Assembly (NCBI RefSeq): GCF_001937195.1
Contig: NZ_MSDO01000005.1
Location: forward strand, 1-64,000
DNA: 64,000 bases
Reading direction: 5' to 3'
Source: Salinicola socius
Lineage (GTDB): Bacteria > Pseudomonadota > Gammaproteobacteria > Pseudomonadales > Halomonadaceae
Below the pieces are notes generated by a model. It worked only from the letters and a program-made list of their open reading frames with translations, made no database searches and had not been told where the DNA came from. Within the stretch, counting starts at the first letter, position 1. The number at the start of each line of letters is the position of its first letter. Positions 1 through 8,410 of this stretch are shown one piece after another. The translations under genes were made by a program, and so were the position numbers.

Positions 1-24
1 TAATGCCCCGTGAGGCTTGACCAT
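1..24 (+). rRNA. 23S ribosomal RNA, 3' end only
   Basis: The window opens inside the last bases of a 23S gene. The stretch TAATG..CCGTGAGGCTT.ACC matches the terminal segment of the Escherichia coli 23S sequence, and a 5S gene follows about 190 nt later, as in a normal rrn operon. The rest of the operon lies upstream of the window. The exact mature end is placed by comparison with E. coli and may be off by a few bases. Confidence 0.85.
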
Positions 25-214
25 ATAACCCCAAGGGGTTTACGAGAGACGGAAAGAAAGATCCCTTCTCCGTTCGGTGATCATCACCGACATTGCCGGA
101 TACGCGCTGCCCTCAAGAGCGGGCAGCCAATAGACGTCGCTCAGCAGCATGATCCGAATCAGTGGGAATGAGGGCCGGGTAGGCAGTGAAGGCTCATTAT
201 TTCTGCGTCAGTTT

Positions 215-332
215 TGCCTGACGACCATAGCGAGCGGGAACCACCTGATCCATGCCGAACTCAGTAGTGAAACCGCTTAGCGCCGATGGTAGTGTGGGGT
301 CTCCCCATGTGAGAGTAGGTCATCGTCAGGCA
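215..332 (+). rRNA. rrf: 5S ribosomal RNA
   Basis: This is a complete 5S gene of about 118 nt. It starts with TGCCTGACGACC and ends with the complementary GGTCATCGTCAGGCA, which forms helix I. It contains the conserved blocks CCATGCCGAACTCAG and GCGCCGATGGTAGTGTGGGG seen in gammaproteobacterial 5S RNA. It follows the 23S 3' end and is followed by a strong intrinsic terminator, so it is the last gene of the rrn operon. Confidence 0.95.
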
Positions 333-343
333 CTTATTTAACG

Positions 344-376
344 AAGCCCCGGCCATTTGGTCGGGGCTTTGTTTTT
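344..376 (+). terminator. rrn operon terminator 1
   Basis: GCCCCG and CGGGGC arms of a GC-rich hairpin are followed by GTTTTT, twelve bases after the 5S 3' end. It is a standard rho-independent terminator for the rRNA operon. Confidence 0.85.
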
Positions 377-511
377 AGGGGTCTGCCCATGGAGAGTAGC
401 GGAGAGCCGCCCTGGTCATCGTCAGGCACCTATACCGTACCCCAGCTTCGAAAGAAGCTGGGGTATTTTTATGGTGCGACAGAAAACCAACGCAGTCATC
501 GTCAGGCACTC
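376..511 (+). repeat. two degenerate copies of the 5S 3' end
   Basis: GTCATCGTCAGGCAC, the last part of the 5S gene (318-332), recurs at 415-429 and 496-510. The first extra copy also keeps a corrupted form of the preceding 5S block (GGGGTCT.CCCATG.GAGAGTA at about 378-398). Each copy is followed by its own terminator hairpin (437-470 and 516-546). They look like leftovers of recombination or duplication between rrn operon tails. No complete second 5S is present. Confidence 0.75.
437..470 (+). terminator. rrn operon terminator 2
   Basis: TACCCCAGCTTC and GAAGCTGGGGTA form a 12-bp stem with a short loop, followed by TTTTT. It follows the first partial 5S tail. Confidence 0.8.
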
Positions 512-515
512 ATCC

Positions 516-546
516 AAAACCCCGGCCAACAGGCTGGGGTTTTTTA
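516..546 (+). terminator. rrn operon terminator 3
   Basis: AACCCCGGCC and GGCTGGGGTT arms are followed by a run of T. It follows the second partial 5S tail and is the third terminator in a row after the rRNA operon. Confidence 0.8.
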
Positions 547-602
547 TGCCCGGCATTTGGGGTAAGCCTTCCCGGTCGGGGGGTCTTTTGCCTGGAGCTT
601 TA

Positions 603-672
603 TGTCCAGAACCTCATGTCCAGAACCTTGCGTTCAGAAGCTCATGCTCAGAACCTCATGCTCATAAGCTGG
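603..672. repeat. five 14-nt degenerate tandem repeats
   Basis: Five consecutive 14-nt units (603-616, 617-630, 631-644, 645-658, 659-672) share the consensus TGYTCAGAACCTCA. The gap between the rrn terminators and the next gene (547-770) holds this array and, at about 722-750, two further 14-nt units of the type TATCNATAACYATC. No gene was recognised in the gap. Confidence 0.75.
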
Positions 673-770
673 GGCAGTCGCACTTCAAGGCTCACTGCCG
701 CCGCATGAGCTAGCCTTCTCCCTATCGATAACTATCTATCAATAACCATCTCCAGGTAGAAGAGGCCAGC

Positions 771-1511
771 ATGCTGCAAACGTTACCCGATGGATTTACC
801 GCTGTGATTACCGGTGCCGGCGGCGGAATCGGTCAGGCCATGGTGCATCGTCTGCTCGAGAGTGAACGCCCGGGACGCGTCGTCGCGGTCTCTCGCCATA
901 TTGCCGAACATGATGATCCGCGCTTCGAGCATCTGGCGGCCGATGTTACGACCCAGCAGGGGCGGCATGCGCTAGGCGAGACGTTGGACGGCGCGCCTGT
1001 GCACCTGTTGTTCAATGCCATTGGCCTGCTTCATGACAAGTACCGAGCGATCTCTCCGGAGAAACGGCTCGAGGATCTCGATGCCGAAACACTCGCAACA
1101 CTTTTTCAGGTCAACGCCATTACGCCGATTTTGCTGATCCAGACGCTGGCAGACTCGATCAAGGGGCGTCACCCCGTCATGATTGCCAGCCTCTCGGCCA
1201 GGGTGGGATCGATAGAAGACAACCGCTTGGGTGGATGGTACGGCTATCGGGCCAGCAAGGCAGCTCACAACATGTTTCTGCGTACCGCAGCCATCGAGCT
1301 TTTCCGCTACAACCGGCAGGCAATCGTACTCAGTCTGCATCCTGGAACGACCGACACCGGCCTTTCCCGACCTTTTCAGGACCGGGTTCCGGACGGCAAA
1401 CTATTCACGCCGGCTTTCGTGGCGGAACGGTTGCTGGATGTAATGAACGACCGCCGCCCTGAAGAGAGCGGCAGTTTCTGGGACTGGGCAGGTGAGCCGA
1501 TACCGTTCTAG
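771..1511 (+). CDS. short-chain dehydrogenase/reductase (SDR)
   Basis: A classical SDR of 246 residues, which would reduce or oxidise an unknown substrate with NAD(P)H in the cytoplasm. The Rossmann cofactor motif TGAGGGIG is at residues 14-21, the NA.G segment near 82-85, the catalytic Ser near 140-142, and Tyr159-x3-Lys163 forms the active site. Length and motif order fit the CsgA/C-factor-like SDR subgroup. The ATG at 771 follows a purine-rich AGAAGAGG. It is convergent with hisC, 24 nt away, so no operon partner hints at the substrate. The fold and enzyme class are secure; the substrate is unknown. Confidence 0.85.
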   Translation: MLQTLPDGFTAVITGAGGGIGQAMVHRLLESERPGRVVAVSRHIAEHDDPRFEHLAADVTTQQGRHALGETLDGAPVHLLFNAIGLLHDKYRAISPEKRLEDLDAETLATLFQVNAITPILLIQTLADSIKGRHPVMIASLSARVGSIEDNRLGGWYGYRASKAAHNMFLRTAAIELFRYNRQAIVLSLHPGTTDTGLSRPFQDRVPDGKLFTPAFVAERLLDVMNDRRPEESGSFWDWAGEPIPF

Positions 1512-1535
1512 TGCCGGAGGCGTTCCGCCACGCTT

Positions 1536-2588
1536 CTACTGCATGGCTTGCAGCGCTTCGATCAGGCTACTCATCTCGTCATCGGTGCCGATCGAAATAC
1601 GCAGGAAGTCGCGAAGTCCATCCTTGTCGAAATGCCGTACCAGAATGCCACGCTCGCGCAAGCCGCCGAAAATCGTCGCGCCACTATGCTCTGCATGGCG
1701 CACGAACAGGAAATTGGTCTGCGATGGCAGGACGTCGAAGCCCAACGATGCGAGCTGCTGGCGTGTCCACTCCCGCGTCGCGATCACCTGGTCGCAGCAG
1801 GCCCGGAAATGGCTCTCGTCTTCCAACGAAGCGATGGCGACTTCACTGGCCAGCATGTCGATCGGGTAGGAATTGAACGAGTTTTTCACTCGCTCAAGGC
1901 CTTCGATGAGTTCGCGGGAGCCGATCGCGTAACCCACGCGCAGCCCGGCCAGGCTGCGAGATTTCGACAGGGTCCCGGTGACCAGAAGATTGGGATGATC
2001 GGCGACCAGGGGTACGGCACTCTCGCCGCCGAAATCGACGTAGGCCTCGTCGACCAGAACGACGCTCTCGGTGATACGCGCGAGCAACTGCGCAATCGCC
2101 TGGCGCGGATGACCATGGCCGGTCGGGGCATTGGGATTGGCGAACACCACGCCACCGTTATCGCTCTCGAATGCCTCGAGAGCGATCTGCCATTGATCGT
2201 CCAGTGCCACGGTGCGGTAGGCAATGTCGTACAGCTTGCAATAGACCGGATAGAAACTGTAGCTGATCGCCGGCATCAACAGTGGCTTCGGCTGACAGAA
2301 GAAAGCCTGGAAAGCCAGCGCCAACACCTCATCGGAACCATTGCCGACAAAGACCTGTTCCGGTTCCACGCCGTGCGTCTTCGCCAGTGCTTCACGTAGC
2401 GCCAACGACTCGGGGTCCGGGTAAAGACGCAGATGATCCACCGCAAACCGCTGCAGCACCTGCTCGACCGCGGGGGAGGGCGGATAAGGGTTCTCGTTGG
2501 TGTTGAGCTTGATCAGTTTTTCGCGCGGCTGTTCGCCCGGTACGTAGGGTGTCAGAGCGCGAACGGCGGGACTCCAGAATTGACTCAT
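1536..2588 (-). CDS. hisC: histidinol-phosphate aminotransferase
   Basis: A PLP-dependent aminotransferase (fold type I) of 350 residues that converts imidazole-acetol phosphate and glutamate to histidinol phosphate in histidine synthesis. Visible family marks are LNTNENPYPPSP near the N-terminus (residues 28-39), NPNAPTG at 151-157, DEAYVDF at 180-186 and the PLP lysine in TGTLSKSRSLAG (Lys209), then RVGY. Length is normal for HisC. It stands alone, about 9 kb from hisBHAF, as is common in gammaproteobacteria where hisC2 is uncoupled from the main his cluster. The related aromatic aminotransferase activity of some HisC proteins cannot be excluded. Confidence 0.9.
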   Translation of the reverse strand: MSQFWSPAVRALTPYVPGEQPREKLIKLNTNENPYPPSPAVEQVLQRFAVDHLRLYPDPESLALREALAKTHGVEPEQVFVGNGSDEVLALAFQAFFCQPKPLLMPAISYSFYPVYCKLYDIAYRTVALDDQWQIALEAFESDNGGVVFANPNAPTGHGHPRQAIAQLLARITESVVLVDEAYVDFGGESAVPLVADHPNLLVTGTLSKSRSLAGLRVGYAIGSRELIEGLERVKNSFNSYPIDMLASEVAIASLEDESHFRACCDQVIATREWTRQQLASLGFDVLPSQTNFLFVRHAEHSGATIFGGLRERGILVRHFDKDGLRDFLRISIGTDDEMSSLIEALQAMQ

Positions 2589-2777
2589 GATCTCTCGCGG
2601 GCACGTGTGTTGCGGGGGCCGAATCGGCGCTTTCGGGCAGCGTTTATAGTGACGTCAGGCCTGAATCGACGCAAGCCGTCTCACGGAATAAGGGCGGAAC
2701 GGTTGATTAGTGCTCTAACGGCCGCATCTAGCAAGTATCCGATTCACCATCTGCATCACTGTCATTCAAGGAATTTC

Positions 2778-3875
2778 ATGGTTTACGACAAGCTGCTTTC
2801 ACCCATTACCGTCGGTGACGTCGAACTCTCCAATCGAGTCATGATGGCGCCATTGACCCGAGCCCGTACGCCGGACAGCGTGCCGGGAGTTCTGCAGGCG
2901 GAGTATTACGCCCAGCGCGCCAACTCGGGGCTGATCATCAGCGAAGCGACCAATATCTCGCCGACCGCTCGTGGCTATGTCTACACACCGGGGATCTGGA
3001 CCGACGCTCAGGAAACGGGCTGGCGCCAGGTCGTCGATGCCGTGCACGACGCCGGCGGCAGAATCGCGCTCCAGCTGTGGCACGTCGGGCGTATCTCGCA
3101 CGAGATGGTACAGCCGGAGGGCCAGGCCCCCGTCGCGCCCAGCGCATTGCTTGCGGAAGGGGCCAACTGCTTCGTCGAATTCGAAGACGGCAGTTCCGGC
3201 CAGCACCCCACCAGCACGCCGCGGGCGCTGGAACTCGACGAAATTCCCAGTGTCATCGACGACTACCGCCAGGCGGCCAAGCGCGCCAAGCGGGCGGGTT
3301 TCGATCTGGTCGAGGTGCACGCCGCCAACGCCTATCTGCTGCAGCAGTTCCTTGCCACCGGCAGCAACCAGCGCACCGATCGCTATGGCGGCAGCGTGGT
3401 CAACCGGGCCCGTCTGCTGCTGGAAGTCGTCGATGCGGTGACCGAAGTCATGGGCGCGGGTCGCGTCGGCGTGCGGTTGTCGCCGTTCATCGAAATCTTC
3501 GGGTTATCGGATGACGAGCCCGAAGCGATGATGGACTATCTGGCCGGTGAATTGAGCCGTCGCCAGATCGCCTACCTGCACATCAATGAGCCCGACTGGA
3601 CCGGCGAGGGCCCGCAGCTGAGCGATGACTTCCGTCGCAATCTGCGCGAGAGCTTCACCGGTACGCTGATCTACTGCGGGCACTACACGGCCGAGCGCGC
3701 TGAGGCGCTGATCGAGCACGGTCTGGGTGATGCCGCTGCCTTTGGGCGAGCGTATATCGCCAATCCGGATCTGGTCGAGCGCTTTCGCCGCGACGCGGCC
3801 CTCAACGAACCGGATCCGGAGACTTTCTACGGCGGTGGTGCAAAAGGCTATACTGACTATCCGACGCTGGATTGA
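2778..3875 (+). CDS. Old Yellow Enzyme family alkene reductase
   Basis: An FMN-dependent NADPH:flavin oxidoreductase of 365 residues, the NemA/OYE family that reduces activated C=C bonds, N-ethylmaleimide or nitro compounds. The TIM-barrel start reads LLSPITVGDVELSNRVMMAPLTRAR; LWHVGRISH holds the His-containing flavin/substrate region, followed by AP.APSA. HAANAYLLQQFL and the family signature NQRTDRYGGS come next, and GRAYIANPDLVERF near the C-terminus binds the FMN phosphate. The reading frame is open further upstream, but the ATG at 2778 is chosen because CAAGGA precedes it and it begins the conserved domain. Divergent from hisC. The physiological substrate is unknown. Confidence 0.88.
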   Translation: MVYDKLLSPITVGDVELSNRVMMAPLTRARTPDSVPGVLQAEYYAQRANSGLIISEATNISPTARGYVYTPGIWTDAQETGWRQVVDAVHDAGGRIALQLWHVGRISHEMVQPEGQAPVAPSALLAEGANCFVEFEDGSSGQHPTSTPRALELDEIPSVIDDYRQAAKRAKRAGFDLVEVHAANAYLLQQFLATGSNQRTDRYGGSVVNRARLLLEVVDAVTEVMGAGRVGVRLSPFIEIFGLSDDEPEAMMDYLAGELSRRQIAYLHINEPDWTGEGPQLSDDFRRNLRESFTGTLIYCGHYTAERAEALIEHGLGDAAAFGRAYIANPDLVERFRRDAALNEPDPETFYGGGAKGYTDYPTLD

Positions 3876-4003
3876 GCCGTTTCTGCGTGGCGGCCTGAGC
3901 CCTGACGGACGAATGGGATGTCACGCGCGAGACTTACCGCTATCCTGTCATGATGTGGCCGCTCAGGCGGCCTGTATGGCCCAGAAGTGCAAGGAGAACC
4001 AAT

Positions 4004-4468
4004 ATGCAGATCAGGACGTTGCTGGCCAGCGCCGCCACGGTAGCCGTATTGGCCGGTTGTGCCAGCGGTGGCACCCAAACGCAGACCGGCACCGCCGATT
4101 CATCTGCGGGTATGTCGTCAAGTGCCGTTACCTATGAAGGCACGTTGCCCTGCCGTAGCTGTGACGGTATCGATTTGACCGTCAATCTGAAGGGCACCGA
4201 GTCGTCGCCCGCTGCCGATCGTACCTTCACCCTCGAGGCCGATTATCAGAATCATCCGCAGAATCCGGACCCCGAGCAGTATGAAGGTCAGTGGGAAACG
4301 ATGACCGGCACCGCGGTCGATCCGCAGGCGACGGTCTACGAACTGACGCCGAATGGCGAAGGTCAGATCTACTACTTCCAGAAGATCGACGACCGCACGC
4401 TGGAGCTGATCGATCCTCAGCGTCGTCGTTTCGAGAATGGGGAAACGCTACGTCTGACTCGCCAGTAA
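4004..4468 (+). CDS. NlpE-like outer-membrane lipoprotein
   Basis: A lipoprotein of 154 residues. The signal peptide MQIRTLLASAATVAVLAGC has a lipobox LAGC with the lipidated Cys19. A Ser/Thr/Gly linker follows, then an NlpE N-terminal-type beta barrel containing YEGTLPCRSCDGIDLTV with a CxxC pair (Cys50, Cys53). In E. coli, NlpE senses surface contact and lipoprotein or copper stress and activates Cpx. The second (OB-fold) domain of E. coli NlpE is absent, so this matches the shorter copper resistance NlpE N-terminal family. The ATG at 4004 follows AAGGAG at 3991; the longer upstream frame is rejected because it would bury the signal peptide. Confidence 0.8.
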   Translation: MQIRTLLASAATVAVLAGCASGGTQTQTGTADSSAGMSSSAVTYEGTLPCRSCDGIDLTVNLKGTESSPAADRTFTLEADYQNHPQNPDPEQYEGQWETMTGTAVDPQATVYELTPNGEGQIYYFQKIDDRTLELIDPQRRRFENGETLRLTRQ

Positions 4469-4485
4469 GCGTTGCGCTGGTGACT

Positions 4486-4520
4486 CGAGAGGCGGCCACT
4501 GGCCGCCTCTCGTCGTTTAT
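4486..4520 (+). terminator. hairpin after the NlpE-like gene
   Basis: CGAGAGGCGGCC and GGCCGCCTCTCG form a perfect 12-bp stem with a three-base loop. Only a weak T-rich stretch (CGTTTAT) follows, so termination on the plus strand is likely but not certain. Confidence 0.6.
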
Positions 4521-4652
4521 GGATGCTGTTCACGGATGTCGTTGAGGGACGTCGTTGAACAGATGCCGCTCGGGTCGAGTCGTTCTGACAAAGCCATCTA
4601 TGGCACCATACGCGTTTCGCAACCCCTCCCGGCCTGATGGAGATCCACGCGC

Positions 4653-6029
4653 GTGGCAAAAGCGAAGAGCGCCTTTGTCTGCACTGAATGCGGTGCGGAT
4701 TACAGTAAATGGCAGGGCCAGTGCAGCAACTGTCGTGAATGGAACACGTTGAGCGAGGTTCGGCTCGGCGGTGCCCGCCCCGGCGCGTCGACCAGCGGCG
4801 GTGGCGCTCGCGGCGGCTATACCGGTGCGCTGTCACGGGAAGTCGTCGATCTCTCCGGCGTCGACCTCACCGAGGTGCCGCGCTTCAGTTCGACGTTCGA
4901 GGAGTTCGATCGCGTACTCGGCGGCGGCCTGGTACCCGGCTCGGCGGTATTGCTGGGCGGGCATCCCGGCGCCGGCAAGTCGACCTTGCTGCTGCAGACG
5001 GCGTGTCGACTGGCGCAGAGCAAGCGCGTGCTTTACGTCACCGGCGAGGAGTCGCTGTCGCAGGTCGCCATGCGCGCTCATCGTCTGCAGTTGCCGACCC
5101 GTGGGCTCAAGATGCTCGCCGAGACCAGCATCGAAATACTGCTGGCCGTGGCCGAGCGGGAGCGCCCGGAGGTGCTGATCATCGACTCCATCCAGACCAT
5201 GCATCTGGAAGATATCGGCTCGGCGCCCGGCGGCGTTGCCCAGGTCCGGGAATCGGCGGCGGCGCTGACGCGATTCGCCAAACAGAGCAATACCGTGCTG
5301 ATGCTGGTCGGTCACGTCACCAAGGACGGTTCGCTGGCCGGGCCCAAGGTTCTGGAACACATGATCGACGCCTCGCTACTGCTCGAAGGCGGCAGCGATT
5401 CTCGCTTCCGGACCCTGCGCGGTCAGAAGAATCGCTTCGGTGCGATCAACGAGCTCGGGGTATTCGCGATGGTCGAGCTTGGCCTCAAGGAGGTCAAGAA
5501 CCCCAGCGCGATCTTCCTGTCGCGCAGCGAGGAGCTGGCATCCGGCAGCCTGGTGATGGTGGTGTGGGAAGGCACGCGCCCGATCCTGGTCGAGGTACAG
5601 GCCCTGCTCGACGAGTCCGCACTGGGCAACCCGCGGCGGGTCGCGGTAGGGCTCGATCACAATCGTCTGGCGATGCTGCTGGCCGTGCTGCACAAGCACG
5701 GCGGCCTGTTCACCGGCGATCAGGACGTCTTTCTCAACGTCGTCGGCGGGGTCAAGGTACTCGAGACCAGCGCCGATCTGGCGGTGTTGCTCGCCGTGGT
5801 TTCCAGCCTCCAGAATCGACCGTTGCCGAGAGAGCTGGTGGTATTCGGCGAAGTGGGGCTTTCCGGCGAAATCCGCCCGGTACCGAGTGGCCAGGAGCGC
5901 ATCATCGAAGCTGCCAAGCATGGCTTCACGCGTGCCATCGTGCCGCGTGGCAACGCGCCCAAGAAAGCGCCGCCCGGCATGCAGGTGGTGGCCGTCGACA
6001 AGCTGGCCGAGGCGCTGGAAGCGCTGTGA
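4653..6029 (+). CDS. radA: DNA repair protein RadA
   Basis: A RecA-like ATPase of 458 residues that drives branch migration during recombination. It has the N-terminal C4 zinc finger (Cys10, Cys13, Cys24, Cys27), a Walker A motif GGHPGAGKST at 102-111, Walker B LIIDS near 176-180, the RadA-specific KNRFG motif at 259-263, and a C-terminal Lon-protease-like domain with GEVGLSGEIRPV. Length is typical. The start is a GTG at 4653, placed so that the protein begins MAKAKSAFVC just before the zinc finger. Nothing unusual was seen. Confidence 0.96.
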   Translation: MAKAKSAFVCTECGADYSKWQGQCSNCREWNTLSEVRLGGARPGASTSGGGARGGYTGALSREVVDLSGVDLTEVPRFSSTFEEFDRVLGGGLVPGSAVLLGGHPGAGKSTLLLQTACRLAQSKRVLYVTGEESLSQVAMRAHRLQLPTRGLKMLAETSIEILLAVAERERPEVLIIDSIQTMHLEDIGSAPGGVAQVRESAAALTRFAKQSNTVLMLVGHVTKDGSLAGPKVLEHMIDASLLLEGGSDSRFRTLRGQKNRFGAINELGVFAMVELGLKEVKNPSAIFLSRSEELASGSLVMVVWEGTRPILVEVQALLDESALGNPRRVAVGLDHNRLAMLLAVLHKHGGLFTGDQDVFLNVVGGVKVLETSADLAVLLAVVSSLQNRPLPRELVVFGEVGLSGEIRPVPSGQERIIEAAKHGFTRAIVPRGNAPKKAPPGMQVVAVDKLAEALEAL

Positions 6030-6125
6030 ACGCCCCGCACCGGCTGAGCCCGACGATTGGCGGCCGGGACGACGACATGCGGTGGCGCTGAGACGCGTCG
6101 CCGCGTCGGTTAAACTGCAGCCAGC

Positions 6126-6181
6126 AACGATATCTCCTGCAACGACATCGCCTATAACGGTATCCCCGTAACGATATTTCG
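6126..6181. repeat. four ~15-nt degenerate tandem repeats before selD
   Basis: Units at 6126-6140, 6141-6155, 6156-6169 and 6170-6181 share AACGATATCNCCT. The array ends about 25 nt before the selD start codon, so it lies in the probable 5' leader of selD. Confidence 0.65.
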
Positions 6182-6205
6182 AAAAAAGGGACGAGGAGTC
6201 AGATC

Positions 6206-7246
6206 ATGAGTGCCATCCGCCTGACGCAATACAGCCATGGGGCCGGCTGCGGCTGCAAGATCGCCCCCGACGTGCTCGACCGCATCCTCGCCAAGGCGGG
6301 CCCGGGAGCCAACAGCAAACATCTGATCGTCGGCAACCAGGGGCGGGAAGATGCCGCCGTCTACGATCTGGGCGACGGCCGCGGGCTGATTTCCACGACC
6401 GATTTCTTCATGCCGATCGTCGACGATCCGTTCGATTTCGGCCGCATCGCTGCCACCAACGCCATCAGCGACGTCTACGCCATGGGCGGCACGCCGATCA
6501 TGGCGCTGGGCATTCTCGGCTGGCCACTCGACAAGCTGTCGGCGGAAATCGCCGGCGATGTCATGTCCGGTGCCCAGGCCGTCTGTCGCGAGCTGGGCGT
6601 CGCTCTGGCGGGAGGCCACTCCATCGATGCGCCGGAGCCGATCTTCGGGCTCTCGGTCAACGGCCTGGTCGATCTCGACAATCTCAAGCTCAACAGCGGT
6701 GCCAGGCCCGGCGATCTGCTCTATCTGACCAAGCCGCTGGGCGTCGGTCTGCTGACGACGGCGGAAAAGCAGGGCCTGCTGCAGGCCGGGCATCACGGAC
6801 TTGCTCGCGAAACCATGCTGATCGCCAACGATATCGGCAGGGAGCTGGCGAGAGTTGCCGGCGTGCATGCCATGACCGACGTCACTGGCTTCGGGCTGGC
6901 CGGACATCTAAGCGAGGTGTGTGCGGCCAGCGGGGTCGAGGCGCGAATCGATTTCGCCAAGTTGCCGCGGCTCGCCGAAGCCGAAGCGTATCGTCGTCAA
7001 GGCGCGGTGCCGGGCGGCACCGGACGCAATCGTGAGGCGATCGGGGCCGCGCTGCCGGATATGGACGCTGCCCACTGGCAGTGGCTGTGCGACCCGCAGA
7101 CCTCCGGTGGCCTGTTGCTCGCCGTGGATCCGGCCTGGGCGGACGATGTCGAACGGATCGGACGCGACCACCAGATCAAGCTCGAAGCCTTCGGAGAGTG
7201 CGTCAGCCCGCGTGGCGGCCCTGGCCTGATCGAGGTGCGCGGTTGA
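6206..7246 (+). CDS. selD: selenide, water dikinase (selenophosphate synthetase)
   Basis: It makes selenophosphate from selenide and ATP, the selenium donor for selenocysteine and for 2-selenouridine in tRNA. The protein has 346 residues, the normal length. The catalytic loop HGAGCGCK carries Cys15, Cys17 and Lys18, so this enzyme uses cysteine rather than selenocysteine at the active position. STTDFFMPIVDDPFDFGRI, the ATP/metal-binding segment of the PurM-like fold, and TDVTGFGLAGH further on are diagnostic. ATG at 6206 follows GACGAGGAG. The selU stop-start overlap downstream shows the two genes are co-translated. Confidence 0.96.
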   Translation: MSAIRLTQYSHGAGCGCKIAPDVLDRILAKAGPGANSKHLIVGNQGREDAAVYDLGDGRGLISTTDFFMPIVDDPFDFGRIAATNAISDVYAMGGTPIMALGILGWPLDKLSAEIAGDVMSGAQAVCRELGVALAGGHSIDAPEPIFGLSVNGLVDLDNLKLNSGARPGDLLYLTKPLGVGLLTTAEKQGLLQAGHHGLARETMLIANDIGRELARVAGVHAMTDVTGFGLAGHLSEVCAASGVEARIDFAKLPRLAEAEAYRRQGAVPGGTGRNREAIGAALPDMDAAHWQWLCDPQTSGGLLLAVDPAWADDVERIGRDHQIKLEAFGECVSPRGGPGLIEVRG

Positions 7247-8391
7247 AGGGTAATGACAAGGGCACTCGCCAGGGAATGCGTCAGGGCGAGCGCCAGGAAA
7301 AGTTTCAGGCCAATGAATTCGTCGATGCGGATCTCGCGCTGCTCGATCGGCCGCTGCTGGACGTGCGGGCGCCGATCGAGTTCGCGGCCGGCGCCTTGCC
7401 GGGCGCGATCAACCTGCCACTGATGAACGACGACGAGCGTCGCGAGGTCGGTATTCGCTACAAGCACGCGGGGCAGGCTTCCGCGGTCGAGCTGGGTAAT
7501 CGCCTGGTTTCCGGGGAGAGTCGCGACGCGCGCCTGAGCGCCTGGGAGCGGGCCATCGAGGCGGCGCCGGATAGCGTGATCTACTGTTTTCGTGGCGGGA
7601 TGCGCTCGAAGATTTCGCAGCAGTGGCTCGCCGAACGCGGTTATCCGCTGCCCCGCATCCGTGGCGGCTGGAAAGCGATGCGCAGCCGACTGATCGAGAC
7701 GCTAGAATCCCATAGTCAGGCACCTTTGCTGCTGGTGGCCGGGCTGACCGGCTGCGCCAAGACGGCGCTGATCAATTCGCTGGATTCGGGTGTGGACCTG
7801 GAAGGCCACGCGCGCCACAAGGGCTCCGCCTTTGGCCAGCATCCGCTGGCCGGGCCGTCGCAGATCGATTTCGAACATGGGTTGACGCTGGATCTGGTGC
7901 GCCTGCCGCATGCGCGGGTGGTCGAGGACGAGTCGCAGCGCATCGGCCGGCTGGCGGTTCCGGCCACTTTCTGGCAGTCGATGAAGATGGCCCCGTGCAT
8001 TCGTGTCGAGATGCCGCTGGAGTGGCGTCTGGAACAGATACGCAAGGACTACATCGAAGATCTGAGTTCGACCTATCATCGCGATTACGGTCCGCATCTG
8101 GGCGAAGTGCTGTTTCGCAAGCAGCTCTCCGGCGCCCTCAAGCGTTTGGGTAAACGTCTGGGCGGTGAACGTCTGGCGCGGCTGATCGAGGCCCAGCAGC
8201 GGGCGTTCTCGGCCCAGCGTCACGGCAACGTTCAGGCACACGACGATTGGCTCGCGCCATTGCTGCGGGAGTACTACGACCCCATGTATCGTCATCAGAT
8301 CGACCATCAGCCCCGGCCGACGCTGCATGTCGGCGACTGGGACAGCTGTCTGGCGGTGGCGCGACAATGGGAGCGAGAGCAGACCGGCTAG
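7243..8391 (+). CDS. selU: tRNA 2-selenouridine synthase
   Basis: SelU (MnmH/YbbB) replaces the sulfur of 2-thiouridine at the wobble base of tRNA-Lys, Glu and Gln by selenium using SelD product. It has an N-terminal rhodanese domain (LLDVRAPIEF at 39-48, catalytic Cys115 in YCFRGGMRSK) and a C-terminal P-loop domain (GLTGCAKT at 167-174, DLEGHARHKGSAFG). The best start is a TTG at 7243 that overlaps the selD stop as TTGA, with GAGG seven bases upstream; an ATG at 7276 is the alternative and would leave the domains intact. With selD directly upstream and no selA or selB in view, selenium here may serve tRNA modification; the rest of the genome would have to be checked for that. Confidence 0.93.
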   Translation: MKGNDKGTRQGMRQGERQEKFQANEFVDADLALLDRPLLDVRAPIEFAAGALPGAINLPLMNDDERREVGIRYKHAGQASAVELGNRLVSGESRDARLSAWERAIEAAPDSVIYCFRGGMRSKISQQWLAERGYPLPRIRGGWKAMRSRLIETLESHSQAPLLLVAGLTGCAKTALINSLDSGVDLEGHARHKGSAFGQHPLAGPSQIDFEHGLTLDLVRLPHARVVEDESQRIGRLAVPATFWQSMKMAPCIRVEMPLEWRLEQIRKDYIEDLSSTYHRDYGPHLGEVLFRKQLSGALKRLGKRLGGERLARLIEAQQRAFSAQRHGNVQAHDDWLAPLLREYYDPMYRHQIDHQPRPTLHVGDWDSCLAVARQWEREQTG

Positions 8392-8410
8392 CCAGGGCCG
8401 TGGCTGAAAT

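Noticed and set aside
357-713. 118-codon plus-strand frame after the 5S gene
   Set aside because: It runs through three terminator hairpins, two 5S fragments and a 14-nt repeat; no ribosome site or domain.
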